In this document: piece by piece, positions 11,232 through 22,768 of the stretch
Layout: the number at the start of each line of letters is the position of its first letter
How positions within the stretch are numbered: the first letter of the stretch is position 1
From: Pascua guehoae
Lineage: Eukaryota; Basidiomycota; Tremellomycetes; Trichosporonales; Trichosporonaceae
Reading direction: 5' to 3'
DNA length: 64,000 bases
Assembly (NCBI GenBank): GCA_001600415.1
Contig: BCJX01000007.1
Span: forward strand, 310,999 to 374,998
Notes under the pieces: generated by a model
Told to the model about the DNA's origin: nothing
The model's input: only the letters and a program-made list of their open reading frames with translations
Database searches by the model: none
Program-made: the position numbers and the translations under genes

Positions 11232-12060
11232 GGTTGGGGTTTGGGTTGGGTCGGCGTCGAGAGGAACGAAAGCAGTTGAAGACTGGACAGGAAACAAGGT
11301 CGGGGTGGGAACAGCGAGTAAGTGGGTGAGTGAGTGTTGTCTGAACGAGGGATGGCAAAGGGAGTTAGTCTTGTGAGCAGGAGCAGGGGTCAACGTGCAT
11401 TGGGGCGCAATTAGTAGCTTCTCGACAATGTCATGAGTGGGCACGATAGCAAAGGATAGCCCGACAGACAGGTATGACGCGACGGCACACATGTCTCACC
11501 ACACCCACACTCGTCCTCGCCAGTCCGTAGCCATTCGGACACGGAGGGTGCCGTGAGGCAGACCTTCGCCTCACATGATACCTCTACTGCCGACCGTCTG
11601 TTGCCTCTGCTGACTGCTCGAGTAGAAGCAATGCGCGTCTGTGGGCCATGGACGGGATGTGTATGGGAAAGCGGCTGTGGACCATGTGAGACACGGCGTC
11701 CGCCACCTGTCCAAGTCAAGTGGGCATCTGAGAACACACTGCACAGCCAGATGTCGTTGTGCTCCATCCCGCACATCCACCAACGACGCCATCGCACCAC
11801 GCTGGTGCGAGAATGCATGGCGAGCGTGGTTCCTGTCCTCGCGACGGAATCCTCGGTTACTGCTCATCCTCAACACATTCGCGCCGCCGGACGTGCGCCT
11901 TCAGGTCCGTCCTCGCCCTCGCACTTGTCCCCCCTCTGCTCCGTCTTTCTCTCTCGCCATCTGTCGCCCACACACCCGCATCGGCCTCAGCCAAACGACA
12001 CCGACACCGCGCACTATGCCAACTTTTGCATCGCCATAATAGGTCGGTTTGTTTGGGCGC
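11232..12060. other. Intergenic, promoter side of paralogue A
   Basis: It lies between the start of the minus-strand gene at 11231 and the 3' end of the COX7a gene at 12061. The first 250 bp on the paralogue side are CT/AC-rich, as expected of a 5' leader. No other gene or RNA is supported. Confidence 0.5.
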
Positions 12061-12550
12061 TTAGGCCTTCTCGGCCTCGAGCTTGGCGTAGTAGGCGTCG
12101 CGACGCTTCACTGGAGATGTTAGTAGGTGTACGCGATACGATGCGACCGGTTCCGATCGGCAACGCGCGGATTCGCCATTGGATTCAGAAACGTACTGCT
12201 GGGGACAGCGGTGCCGTACCTGCAAACGTCAGCCAAGCTCTCTCCCTCTCTTGTGTGCTCCTCCACCCGCGTGGGATGCACCATCTCTACACTTCTGCGC
12301 GGTGCACCACACCGTGCTCTGCTACTCACCAGAACCAGTATCCGCCGACGGTACCGAGACCGAGCCTGTAGGGTCAGCAGACATTCCGCGGTGCACGGCA
12401 AGTGTGATGCGTACGCAGCACCGATGTCGATGAAGAGGCGCTTGCGGAGCTGCGAATGTCAGGATTTCTGTGGCCAGTTTCGGTGCGCGATCGCCGCACG
12501 CGCACCCGCGGGTGCGCGGGGGAACGTACCATGCCAGTGACGGGGGCCAT
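12061..12550 (-). CDS. COX9: Cytochrome c oxidase subunit VIIa (Cox9-like)
   Basis: Five exons on the minus strand: 12550-12530, 12449-12415, 12365-12330, 12219-12197 and 12110-12061. Introns are 80, 49, 110 and 86 nt, all GT..AG, and every phase closes. The product is only 54 aa. It begins MAPVTGM, then basic LRKRLFIDI, a single TM helix (about residues 16-33, glycine-rich and then GGYWFWYG), and a charged tail with KRRDAYYAKLEAEKA. This matches the layout of fungal Cox9/subunit VIIa, an inner-membrane nuclear-encoded subunit of respiratory complex IV. Exon lengths of 21-50 nt mean automated gene finders could miss it. It is divergent with the ETFB gene, about 720 bp apart. Confidence 0.88.
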
Positions 12551-13269
12551 GGTGATCGAGTGCTGTGTGGTGGTGGTGATGAAGAGGGGAGTGGTGAATG
12601 AGGAGGAGCCGACGACGAGGCGGACGAAGAGCTGAGTCCTGGTTGGTGCACCCTCCAACCACTGGCGGGCTGCCCATCCTCCCATCGGAGCCACACGGAG
12701 AGTCGACCAGCCGATTTGAAGGTACTGCGGGCCTAATCCCGTATTTAGGTGAATATGAGTGTATCATGCCTGTTCTGATGATGGTACGCCTAAATTATAA
12801 TGACGTGCGTTAAAATTATCTGTTTGTGATACCGATGGAACAGGCATGGTTACGTAAAATATTCAGCGGCCGATCTATTGCCGTCGTCGCCCGGCAACTG
12901 GGGACCGGATGGAGGCGAGGGCGCTTGGTGGGGCCATAGTGGGGAGAGGGGAGCAAGGGGGGGAACACTTTTGGCGAGATGCCGCTAGGCCGAGGTGGCT
13001 GCCTGCCTGCCCACACGCGAGATTAGCGCACCCAGGACAACCCACCGAAAGGCGCGCCGCCTGGCCGCCTGCCCGCCCATAGCTGCCCATCCGTCGCCTG
13101 GCCCGGAACCCGGAACTCGGCTTTCCACGAGGAACGGATCCCACCACCCGACCCACCCACCCAACAGCACCCAACGTACCCAACCCTTTTGAAAGAACGA
13201 CGTCTCAATCTCCACGACATCTTTCGCCTCTCTCAACCCACCGCATCGCTCCTCATCGCTTCATCGACC
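12551..13269. other. Divergent promoter region between COX7a and ETFB
   Basis: About 720 bp between two start codons facing outward. Both genes serve mitochondrial electron transfer, so shared regulation is possible, but I see no specific binding site I can name. Near 13120-13260 the DNA is CA/CCC-rich, typical of the ETFB leader. Confidence 0.45.
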
Positions 13270-14748
13270 ATGCTCCCCACCCGCCCCGCCCTCGTCCACA
13301 TCCTCGTCCCCGTCAAGCGGGCCATTGACTTTGCCGTGTAAGTCGCTACCTCCCGACTCGTTGCTCGCAGCTCTCGGCCCAAACGACATGGTCCGAAAGT
13401 TCGAGACGGCACCCTGCTATTCACCCACTCCACCCCACGCGCGCGCAGTTGCTAACATGCTCGTAGCAAGATCAGGATAGCCTCGGACGGCAAGGGTGTG
13501 GACACGACCGTCAAGCACTCGATGGTGAGCTAACACGCATCGGCGGTGCTGACTGGCAGAACCCCTTCGACGAGATTGGTGAGTTGCACCGTAGCCGAGC
13601 TCGGCCCGAGGTGTTCGAGATGTCGAGGTGTCGAGCGTTTGCTGTCGCACCGGTTGAGTTGGGGAGACAATGGATGGTGATGAGGACGCCAGAGACGGGC
13701 TTGAGGCATGGAGGCACGTTGGGCGCGATCATGTTGTCACCGCCGATCCCAATGTCGGTGACAGCAGTGTTGTGCTTCACCATGGATCACCCACGGTGCC
13801 AGCCTCATAGCTCCGAGGAGTGCTGGAGGCCTGATGAAGACGTATTGTAAAAGGGCGACGTCTAACACGCAGCCGTCGAGGAGGCCGTCCGCATGCGCGA
13901 GAAGGACAAGAAGCTCGTCGAGTCGATTACGGCCATCACTGTCGGCCCCGCCAAGTCGGTCGACACGCTCCGCACGGCGCTTGCGATGGGCGCTGACGCG
14001 GCTATCCACGTCAAGGTGCCCGACAACGCGGTGGTTGAGCCCCTCGCGGTTGCCCAGGCCATCAAGAAGGTCATGGAGCGCGACGGCAAGACCGACCTTG
14101 TCATTCTCGGCAAGCAGGCCATCGACGACGACCTCGGCGCCACCGGCGGCATGCTCGCCGGTCTCACCGGCTGGGGACAGGCCTCGTTTGCCTCCAAGCT
14201 CGACATCAGCGCCGACGGCAAGGCCGAGGTTACGCGCGAGATTGACGGCGGTCTCGAGAAGATTGAGACCAAGCTCCCCCTCATTGTCACCACTGACCTC
14301 CGTCTCAACGGTGAGTAGATGGATGTGGTGTGCACCGTGCCACGCGTGCACACCTGTATGATTGCCGGTTATCTGATACTGACGCGACCAGAGCCCCGCT
14401 ACGCTTCGCTTGTGAGCTTCCCAGCCTCCCCACTCTTCCCCAGACAAGCCAGCTAACATTCCAGCCCAACATCATGAAGGCGAAGAAGAAGAAGATCGAG
14501 ACCCTCACCCCCGAGAGCCTCGGCATCGACATTGTACGTTTGATTGCACTCGTTCAATGCCAAGAGGAACATTGTACTGACACCCCAGACCCCTCGCCTC
14601 GAGACCATCTCCGTCTCGGCCCCCGCCGAGCGCCAGGGTGGCGGCAAGGTGCGTTCATTGACATGTCATCGCACGGCTGTGGCTGACGTAGCAGGTCGAG
14701 TCGGTCAGCGAGCTTGTTGCCAAGCTCAAGGAGGCCGGTGCCATCTAA
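13270..14748 (+). CDS. ETFB: Electron transfer flavoprotein beta subunit
   Basis: Eight exons: 13270-13337, 13467-13524, 13560-13578, 13873-14310, 14392-14411, 14465-14533, 14589-14648 and 14695-14748. All introns are GT..AG and the phases close to 261 aa, the usual family length. Recognised blocks are HILVPVKRAIDF at the N-terminus, NPFDEIAVEEAVRMRE, ITVGPAKSVDTLRTALAMGAD, LVILGKQAIDDD, a Gly-rich ATGGMLAGLTGWGQASF, and the AKKKKIETL basic loop. With the alpha subunit it carries FAD and AMP in the mitochondrial matrix, taking electrons from acyl-CoA and amino-acid dehydrogenases to ETF-ubiquinone oxidoreductase. The third intron (294 nt) is much longer than the others, and exons 3 and 5 are only 19 and 20 nt. 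Confidence 0.95.
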
Positions 14749-15788
14749 GGCACTGGACACTAGATTGCTGGGCGTCACCGGCCAGTATTCTGGCTAGGGC
14801 GTGCAGTCCAGTAAGGGGCAAAAGATGCATGAATGCAGGCAGATCATGCACACACCGGACAGGGGCCGAGTGTGTGACGGGTCGAGATAGGGGCAGAGGC
14901 AGCCGTAGAGGCAGAGCGCAGACACAAGCACAACGTCGTTTGAAGCTTGCTATAGAGGTCTGCTGTGCACGAGTGCCAGTATCGGCTAAGTCGAGTCCGA
15001 GGGAGCACTGATGAGTGGGTCGTGGGTCGGTGTGGCACGGCCGCACCTGGCGACGTGCCGAGCTAGCTTGTTCGTTCGGCCGGCTGACTGGCGTGTCTGA
15101 GCGACTGCGACAGCTTCCGAAATGACTGGCCAGGTAGCAGTAGTGGGTCATATGCGGGGTTAGTTCCGTGTCTTGCAATGGATTGGCTGGTGATCAAGCG
15201 TGGACCACGACTTCTGGCCTTCTGGCCTTGGCATAGTCCAGAGACTAGAGTTCCATGGTTCCAGCTGCCTAGCTATGCCTGCCAACCGACAGCGGGCCCT
15301 TTTTGCCTTCTGAAGCCAGGCTCAGGTCGTGCTGGGGAGCTGGGGTGGGCGCGTGGCGCGTGGGTGGACCGGCCGGTCTGGTGCCGTCTGCTCGAGGTGC
15401 TGGGTGGCACTTGAGCTCCCTGACACCCCAAGTGCCACAGCTGGTCGTGATTGGATCAGCCCCATGGGCATGTGGAATCATTATCAAAGACGTTATTTTT
15501 CATCAATTCATCCCAAAATCTGAACCCAACATTTCGAGTTACGAGAAACACAGGGGACCAGAGAGACGACGAGCGGCCGGCTGGTACCGCCTGGATGGGC
15601 TCAGGTGCGCAGGTGCCACACACAATGCCGCTCGGTCCGCCGACACCCACTTGGCGTCACTCGTGGGCGACACCCCCCCCCTCCCCAGGCCTCCGTCCGC
15701 CCCTCCCTCCACTGCGACTCAAGTCGGACTGCTCGACGTCTTTTTGCTCCTGGCATCGTCCATTCCACAGGACGGTCACCACTAGACA
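14749..15788. other. Intergenic, no gene seen
   Basis: Between ETFB and ADE12, both on the plus strand. It holds the ETFB 3' end and the ADE12 promoter. The last 120 bp are C-rich and T-rich. Frames on both strands here are short and without domains. Confidence 0.5.
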
Positions 15789-17600
15789 ATGTCTCCAGGT
15801 GAGTACACTCTGACAAACGACACACACACCCAAGCATGCTTGCTGACTGTCAGCTCCTCAAGGGGTATCCGTTGTGTACGTATACAGTAGTCTGCAGGGC
15901 GTGTTTGCTGCGGTTTGGCGGTTCCAAGGCTGGCAAAACCCCAAGCAACTAGAGAGACCAACAACCAAGCACACAAGCACGCCCCACTCAATACTCCAAG
16001 ACCGTCCTCGAGACTGACTCTTCACAGGCTCGGAGCCCAATGGGGCGACGAGGGTAAGGGCAAGCTTGTCGATATCCTCGCTGCCGAAGCCGACATTTGC
16101 GCTCGTTGCGCCGGCGGTAACAATGCCGGCCACACCATTGTCGTCAAGAACGACAAGGGCGAGAAGACTACCTATGCCTTCAACCTCCTCCCCTCTGGTG
16201 AGCAACAGTTGACCGGCGTGCACGCGCGTCCACCGCCAAGTCGACACTGACACAACACAGGCCTGATCAACCCCAAGGTCGAGGCGTTCATCGGCTCGGG
16301 TGTGGTCGTCCACATCCCGTCGCTGTTCAACGAGCTCGACACGCTCGAGCGCAAGGGTGAGTCACCCGGAGCTCCGCAATGTGCAAAGCACTGTGGCTCT
16401 GTAGTATTGTGATCGGCAAAACGGGAGGCGCACCGTACCATATCCGAAATGCCGGGTGCCGATGGTGTGCTTGGGTACTGGAGGAGTCACTTTGCTTGTG
16501 TCTCCGAAAGTGGAGGTGGATGGGGCCCTCGGCCTAATACGGCCTGCTGTTTTGAGTCGATCACCCGCCCGCTCTGGGCCTTGGCAGAGCACTGACCCTA
16601 CGTAGGCCTCTCGGTCGCGCCGCGCCTCAAGATCTCGGACCGCGCGCACCTCGTGCTCGGCTTCCACCAGATTGTCGACGGGCTCAAGGAGGTCGAGCTC
16701 GGCGGCAGCTCTATTGGCACCACCCGCAAGGGTATCGGACCCGCGTACTCGTCCAAGGCGTCGCGCTCGGGTCTCCGCGTGCACCACCTGTACGACCCGA
16801 GCTTCCCTGCCCAGTTCCGCAAGCTGGTCGAGGGCCGCTTCAAGCGCTACGGCCACTTTGAGTTTGACACTGAGGGCGAGATTGAGATGCTCCAGGCGTT
16901 TGCCGAGCGTCTCCGCCCCCACATTGTCGACGGCCCGACGTACCTGCACAATGCGATTGCGCAGGGCAAGCGCGTCCTCGTCGAGGGTGCCAACGCGCTC
17001 ATGCTCGACATTGACTACGGAACGTACCCCTTCGTGACGTCGTCGTCGACCGGCATCGGCGGTGTGTGCACCGGTCTCGGTGTCCCGCCGTTTGCCATCA
17101 AGCGCGCCGTCGGTGTCGTCAAGGCCTACACCACCCGTGTGGGCGGCGGACCCTTCCCGACCGAGCAGCTCAACTCGATCGGTGAGACCCTCCAGGAAGT
17201 CGGCGCAGAGTACGGCACCGTCACTGGCCGCCGCAGGCGCTGTGGCTGGCTCGACCTCGTCGTCGCAAAGTACTCGACCCTCATCAACGGCTACACGTCG
17301 CTCAACCTCACAAAGCTCGACGTCCTCGACGACTTTGAGGAGATTAAGATTGCCACGGCCTACAAGCTTGACGGCAAGGTCATTGACGGCTTCCCCGCCG
17401 ACCTCGACCGCCTCGCCCAGGTCGAGGTCGTCTACGAGACCCTCCCCGGCTGGAAGGCCGACATTACAAAGATCAACTCGTTTGACGCCCTCCCCGAAAA
17501 CTGCAAGAAGTACGTCAAGTTTATCGAAGACTTCCTCGGTGTCAAGGTCCAGTACATTGGTACCGGCCCCGCTCGCGAGAGCACCATCACGGTCTTCTAG
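15789..17600 (+). CDS. ADE12: Adenylosuccinate synthetase
   Basis: Five exons: 15789-15798, 15854-15875, 16028-16197, 16261-16356 and 16606-17600. Phases close to 430 aa, the normal length. The first two exons are 10 and 22 nt and encode MSPAPQGVSV. Diagnostic blocks are [15 protein letters not shown] (GTP/IMP site with catalytic Asp), [49 protein letters not shown] and [12 protein letters not shown]. The enzyme joins IMP and aspartate using GTP, the first committed step from IMP to AMP, in the cytosol. The intron between exons 4 and 5 is 249 nt; the others are 55-152 nt. The long open frame on the opposite strand (16362-17633) is a shadow of codon bias. Confidence 0.97.
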
Positions 17601-18714
17601 ATGGATGTTTGATGCATCGTTGAAGTGGAGCAAATCTAGTCATGGTGGTCACGCTTGGGTGTTGCATGAGCATGGTCGGAGGGCGCATGGTTGGAAACGC
17701 TGGAAATGTGAACACGACCCACAGTCTGAGAAAAGCTGCCAATCAACGATGGTGCACAGGTATGTCCGCCCCAGCACAACCAACATGACGTACAGTAGGC
17801 TGCTTCCCCCATCGTGTCCGCGTTACCTAGTCTTCTCCCTTCTCGAATGTCGAACCGGTTGCGCTTGCTGCAGACAACAATCGTTGATTCTTGGAAACAA
17901 GCCACCATCCGACGACCAGTGCCCGTCGTAGCCTGCGGTGAATATTCGGGGTACAAAGCATCACCGGATCACCGGGCGATTGGCGTAGTGAAACAGACAA
18001 AGAGCCAGAAGAGAATAGACGGGAGTCTATCGGACTTGACAATGTGTGCGCTTCGGCTCCAAATGGCCGACGATGCACGAAAAGCACACCACAACGAAGA
18101 TCGTGTGTTTTTCGATGGACTGAGAAACGCACTATCCCATAAGCACGCCGCCTCTCTGGCGAATGGTCTGTTTTGCGCACCGGTGAAAAACGAACTGCTG
18201 GGCATGGATCCTTGGTTTCAGGCGCACAGTGCGTATTCTTATCCTGCCACAAGAGAACACTTTGCAGCAACACTTGCGATATCAGCACTACTCTGTGGTA
18301 CGAAGGGTGAGATGGCGACAACAGTGACTTCCATTCCACTGCGTCCTTGGTTCCGAGCTCTCAAGTCCACTCTCCGCCCAGCCCGGCAACGCAATGAAAG
18401 AGAAGCAATGCATGAATCTTCTGGATGAATGAAAGGCATTAATACGACCGCCTGGACCGAAGGCCGACGCGCTTCACGCGCGTGAACCGATGGCCGACGC
18501 TATGGTCGCTACACGGCCCATCGGGTACAAAGGTGGAGATGCGCCACTTGACATTACGCCAGCCTTCTCGGTAAGCCGCCCACCTTTGTCGCCTTGTGGA
18601 TTAACACAACTCCCAACTTGGAGCTTCCTGGTCACTCTTGCCACCGATATCACCCAAACTACAACTGCTACTCTCTCCTACACCTCTCTTCCCCTCAGCC
18701 AACCGAAGTCAACC
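17601..18714. other. Intergenic, no gene seen
   Basis: About 1.1 kb between ADE12 and F-box-like paralogue B. AT-richer than its surroundings. Frames on both strands (for example 17814-18428 plus) have no domain and unbiased codons. The CTCTCTCCTACACC-type leader of paralogue B begins near 18640. Confidence 0.5.
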
Positions 18715-19875
18715 ATGCCGAGACCCAGCGTCACCGAGCAACAGCTCGCTCGAGGCACGCACGGGCCACATCCTGGTGACACGGATACGGTGGCAGCCTC
18801 GGACCCATCGCCAGCCTCGACCCCGCTAGCCCCGCTGTCAACCTCGACGCCGTCGTCCCCTGCCCGTGTCCTCGACCACCGCGCCTTCCCCCACATCATG
18901 GATGCCATCATCGCCGCGTGTGACCTGCCCACGTTGTCTAATGTGGCGCTCACATGTCGCCAATACATCAGGGCGCTCGACCCACTGGGCTCACACTGCG
19001 TCTTCACACGGCAGGGTGACGACCTCGCCGTTGCTCCCTTCCGTGATCCGAGCGCAGTGCGTGTCCCCACCGCATTTCCCCGCGACTCCCAATGCCTCCC
19101 GCAGAACAAGGGAGGCGGTGACAGTGAGGCGTTGCGCAGGGTTCGCTTGGTAGACATTCACCTCGACCAGGTGTCAGAAGACGAGGGGGAAGAGCTCCGT
19201 TTGCTCGTGAGACCGACCGTCGTCCGGACTCGCTGCTTTATCCCCCTCGAAGCCAAAGTGTACATCCACATCATAAACAATGTTGCGTCGTACAACCACA
19301 CTCTAAACGACTTTATGTACAACACCTCGGCCAAGTTGATTTACGATACCCAAGGCGGGGAGTGGGATGACGACTTCAGACATGGGTGCTGGTATACAGG
19401 CGACTTAGCCGTCTTCAAGCCTGCCGACAAGATCGTCCTGGTCGTAAACTACAGCCCACGCGTGGCGCCCCGGTGGCCCGACTTTGTGACCACGTTCTCT
19501 GCACCCATGGTTCTCCATTTTGTCGAGATGGACGACACGGCGCTCGGCCATACCGAACGCACGCAGTCCGGTTTCACTGCCGATGAGGCACATAATGTGG
19601 TCTCCGCCATTCTCTGGGATCACTCGGGTCCCATCACGGTCGTCGGAATGGAGACCATCACCCCATGGGAGTTTAACAAGTACTGGCTCAAGGACAAAAT
19701 TGCCCATCTCGACCCAAACGCCCGCGAGGAGCATATCCGTTGCTTGCTGTCTAATAACGACCACTGCGACATCTCGCTTCTTCGGTTCCTCACGGTTGAA
19801 GAGTACGCCCGAGAGGTGTCACCGGCCATGTTTGCCCTCGAGCGCGGCGAGGGATTCTGTATTCCACCTTTGTAA
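18715..19875 (+). CDS. F-box-like family protein, paralogue B
   Basis: Single exon, 386 aa. I take the ATG at 18715 because it follows a CT-rich leader and a CAACC context; the open frame extends upstream to 18490 without another plausible start. The N-terminal 50 residues are Ser/Thr/Pro-rich. The signature LDHRAFPHIMDAIIAACDL then LTCRQYIRAL is followed by the family core: VAPFRDP, VRVP, VYIHIINNVASY, DKIVLVVNYSP, VLHFVEMDD, VVGMETITPW, IAHLDPNAREEHIRCLL, FLTVEEYA and FALERGEGF. It lacks the basic M-x-K-R-K start of the other copies. A substrate-adaptor role in ubiquitination is inferred from the F-box-like N-terminus only. Confidence 0.8.
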   Translation: MPRPSVTEQQLARGTHGPHPGDTDTVAASDPSPASTPLAPLSTSTPSSPARVLDHRAFPHIMDAIIAACDLPTLSNVALTCRQYIRALDPLGSHCVFTRQGDDLAVAPFRDPSAVRVPTAFPRDSQCLPQNKGGGDSEALRRVRLVDIHLDQVSEDEGEELRLLVRPTVVRTRCFIPLEAKVYIHIINNVASYNHTLNDFMYNTSAKLIYDTQGGEWDDDFRHGCWYTGDLAVFKPADKIVLVVNYSPRVAPRWPDFVTTFSAPMVLHFVEMDDTALGHTERTQSGFTADEAHNVVSAILWDHSGPITVVGMETITPWEFNKYWLKDKIAHLDPNAREEHIRCLLSNNDHCDISLLRFLTVEEYAREVSPAMFALERGEGFCIPPL

Positions 19876-20920
19876 GGAGGGAGGCAAGGAGATGGTGGTT
19901 GCTAGGGGTAGTGAGACGATGGCGACATGGCAGACGGGGGTCCTTCTTCGCACCACAAGGATGTACAGCCGAGGTCATGGCAAGGGAGGCACTTGGAAAT
20001 GTACAAATGGGGGTGCGGGGGAGCAAAGAGCAAGAGGAAGTACTGTAGAAAGCACTACTGAAAGTGATCTCCTGGTCCACCGTGGTCGAGGTGCAAGCTT
20101 GCAGACGTGAACGTGGTGGGAGACTTGTCCTGCGCTAACATGCATCGGGGTGTACTCACTTGGGCCATGGTCATCACCTCCGTAGTCCTCATGAGCATGT
20201 GAGCAGCATACATCGGCTGCACAGCCAGTTCACCAACGCCTGACCGTAGCAGACCACCGGCACTGCCACAATAATCAACCCATCCTTCAGCCTTGATGGG
20301 GCCAGAGAAGCGTGTGTATCCTCGTGATCGGGGTGGTTGGGTGTGGAAGTGTACCGTATTCCCGACGTATCATGAACTGGTAAGCTCATTACCTCCATGG
20401 GAGTTGTGCATCGCAGTGGCTACTAGTTGGCATGGCTGACGCAAACAAATGCATGTCGAGTTATGGCTTTGAATGTGGCGTTGTGGGCCCCCGCAATTCC
20501 AAAATGAGCGCCGCGGCCGCGCGGCTGGAAGATCGAGGATGGCTTTCTGTGCTCAGGCTTCTCAACCGCTGACAACATGCACAAGAAAGATAACAAGAGC
20601 AATGGCGGAAAGCATTCAGCCAGTCTGGGACTATTCCATGCTATCTCGCTGCACATCGAACGGGCGCGTTGGACGTGCCACTGCGCAGTCAGTCATGCCG
20701 AAAAAGAGCTGTGCGCCTCGGCGGCCGGATCGCTTCCCGTCGCCACCCAAAACGGCCACCGGCCCACCGGCCATCGTGGCAGGCAGGATGCGTCATTCTC
20801 ACCCATCCCATCCCTAGCAACCAAACTTATTCCTTTGCAACAACTTTTGAGCCCACACATACACACTCTCTTTTCTTCCTTCTTCTTTCTCCCTCACTCT
20901 CCCCCCGCACCCCCACTACG
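19876..20920. other. Intergenic, no gene seen
   Basis: About 1 kb between paralogue B and the SH3 gene. The last 100 bp before 20921 are a CT/CA-rich leader (CTTCTTTCTCCCTCACTC). No tRNA, MITE or domain-bearing frame is seen. Confidence 0.5.
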
Positions 20921-22768
20921 ATGGCCGCGCAGCAACAGCCCGCCCAGGCATTCGCCTCGCACCTGATCTCGCAGACGCTCTCGTCTGTCGCGCTCCTCGA
21001 ATCGCTCAACCTCGTGAGCGCCGCGGACGCCGCGGCGATCCGCGCCCGCCTCCCGGATCCCTACAAGGTCTTCCCACAGCTCGCGATGGGCAACGCTGCT
21101 GGCAGCAACGATCTGGCAGGCGGCATGGCCAACCTGAGCGTCGGGAACCGTGACACGCACACGAACATGCAGCCCGCAGCACCGGCACCGGCATACGGCC
21201 AGCCCGCGGCGCCCGCATACGGCCAGACCGCAGCACCCGCATATGGCCAGTCTGAAGCGCCAGCATACGGCCAGTCCGCGCCCCAGTCGTACTCCCCCGT
21301 CAACTCCGCCCCTGCCGCACCCCCTGCTGCGCCCGCACCACAAAACACGGGCAACGCACAGGCAAAGGCCATCTGGGACTACAATGGCACCGAGGCAGAC
21401 GACCTCCGCTTCCACGCCGGCGACATTATCATCATTGACGAAGAGGTCAACCCCCAGTGGTACCGCGGACGCGTCCTTCCCCAGGGCCAGGGCGCGCCCC
21501 CGCCCATGGAGAAGGGCGGACTGTTCCCCAGCAACTATGTGGAGAAGCTGTGAGTGACGAGGGTTTGGCGCAGATGCAAGAGTGTGAGGCGACAACCTGG
21601 GAGAGGGGAGGTGGGGGCGGGGGGGGGGGGGGGGGGGGGCAGGGGCGAGGGGGGGCGAGGGGGGGCGCGAGGGGCACAGCGGGAAGGGTAAGGAGGCAGA
21701 CCGGGATCCAAGGCATGACGGGGGACGAGAGGGATAGGCGGGCGCACAGTGATGGAGCCCACGCGGATAACACGGGGTGACGACCGTATCGAGGAAGTCA
21801 TCTCCGTCTCCAGACTGGACTCGGAAACGATCAAGTCGCTGCCCCTGGCTCGGCGGTAGACTGCACACCACTCCTGTTGTTACCGTTGCTCCTACGTCTT
21901 GCTCCTATCAGGACCATCGAAGTCGCGGCGGGGTGGAGACGCACTGTGCCGGTAGCAGTGGGGGGCACTGCTGTTCAGTGTTCTATCCCATTGCTTCCCT
22001 CGCCTGCGCCCCACACAATGAGGACTGTTGAATCGGATAGCCTGAGCCCGCAGAACAGAAACCGCACCCGGGAGTGACCTGCTGAGGGGCACGAGTATCG
22101 CAGGCGTGATTCAGACAAGCGTAGCTTCCTCCAACGCCCTTCCGCTATGTCACTTTCTTGTTCTCCATCTCCTTCCTCCACCAATGCTCGCCCCGACCGC
22201 TAACTCCAGGCCCGACCACCGCTCCATCATGCCATACCAGGCTCCGGGCGCCCCGCAGCCGTACCAGGCCCCGCAGGCATACCAGGCCCCGCAGCCATAC
22301 GTGGCTCCACCCGCGCAGCCCAGCACTGTCATTGTCCAGCAGGATGGGGGAGAACAGAAGCACGGCAAGTTTGGCAAGATGGGTGGCAAGGTGAGTCGAT
22401 GATCCGGGTTGTGTCGTGTGTGGGCAGGAGAGCTGCCACAGTAAGCAAGTGTTATGCGCTGGGCCTGCTCTGTGGTGTCCACATTGGGCGACGGCCGCAC
22501 GATACTGGCTGGACGGCTTGTGTTGTCCCTCAGCAATGGTTTCCCATACATTTGCTATCCAAGATTTCGATCACGACCTCGTTCGAATGCTGACAACCCA
22601 GCTCGGCAACGCCGCCGTCCAGGGCGCTGGCTTTGGCTTTGGCGCGTCCATCGCGACCAACCTCGTACGTCCCCATTACCGATCTGCACTGCAGTGTTCC
22701 CATAGCAAGGGGCTGCATCTGCATCAGGCTAGGTTTACTCACATCCCCAGGTCAACGCGGTGCTGTAA
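20921..22768 (+). CDS. SH3-domain protein of the Lsb1/Pin3 type with C-terminal glycine-zipper tail
   Basis: Four exons: 20921-21549, 22210-22390, 22602-22664 and 22751-22768, giving 296 aa. The first intron is 660 nt, with donor GTGAGT and acceptor CTAACTCCAG. Its first bases create a TGA, so unspliced RNA encodes a 210-aa protein ending at the SH3 domain (21553). Residues about 8-50 (SHLISQTLSSVALLESLN..) match the helical N-terminus of yeast Lsb1/Pin3. Next is a Gln/Ala/Tyr region with five APAYGQ-like repeats, an SH3 domain (about 147-210, IWDYNG, DLRFHAGDIII, WYRGR, LFPSNYVEKL), a PYQAPQ-repeat linker and a glycine-zipper-like end (NAAVQGAGFGFGASIATNLV). Relatives bind Las17/WASP and modulate actin patches and prion induction. 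Reading it as one gene rests on frame closure; two adjacent genes is the alternative. Confidence 0.75.
21619..21639. repeat. 21-nt G-run within a G-rich intron segment
   Basis: G-run plus flanking GGGGCGAGGGGGGG blocks (21611-21680) inside the first intron of the SH3 gene. The sense strand could form G-quadruplexes. Homopolymer length is uncertain. Confidence 0.7.

Noticed and set aside
15789..15798. ADE12 starting at the GTP-binding exon instead of the 10-nt exon
   Set aside because: No ATG lies in frame close to LGAQWGDEG, while the 10-nt and 22-nt exons give a normal MSPAPQGVSV start with canonical splice sites.
16362..17633. 423-aa open frame on the minus strand opposite ADE12
   Set aside because: Exact antisense of a strongly biased conserved gene; no domain of its own.
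22229..22768. Independent 80-aa gene for the glycine-zipper protein
   Set aside because: A CTAACTCCAG acceptor just upstream joins it in frame to the SH3 exon, and the combined order fits the family better. Kept as an alternative in the annotation.
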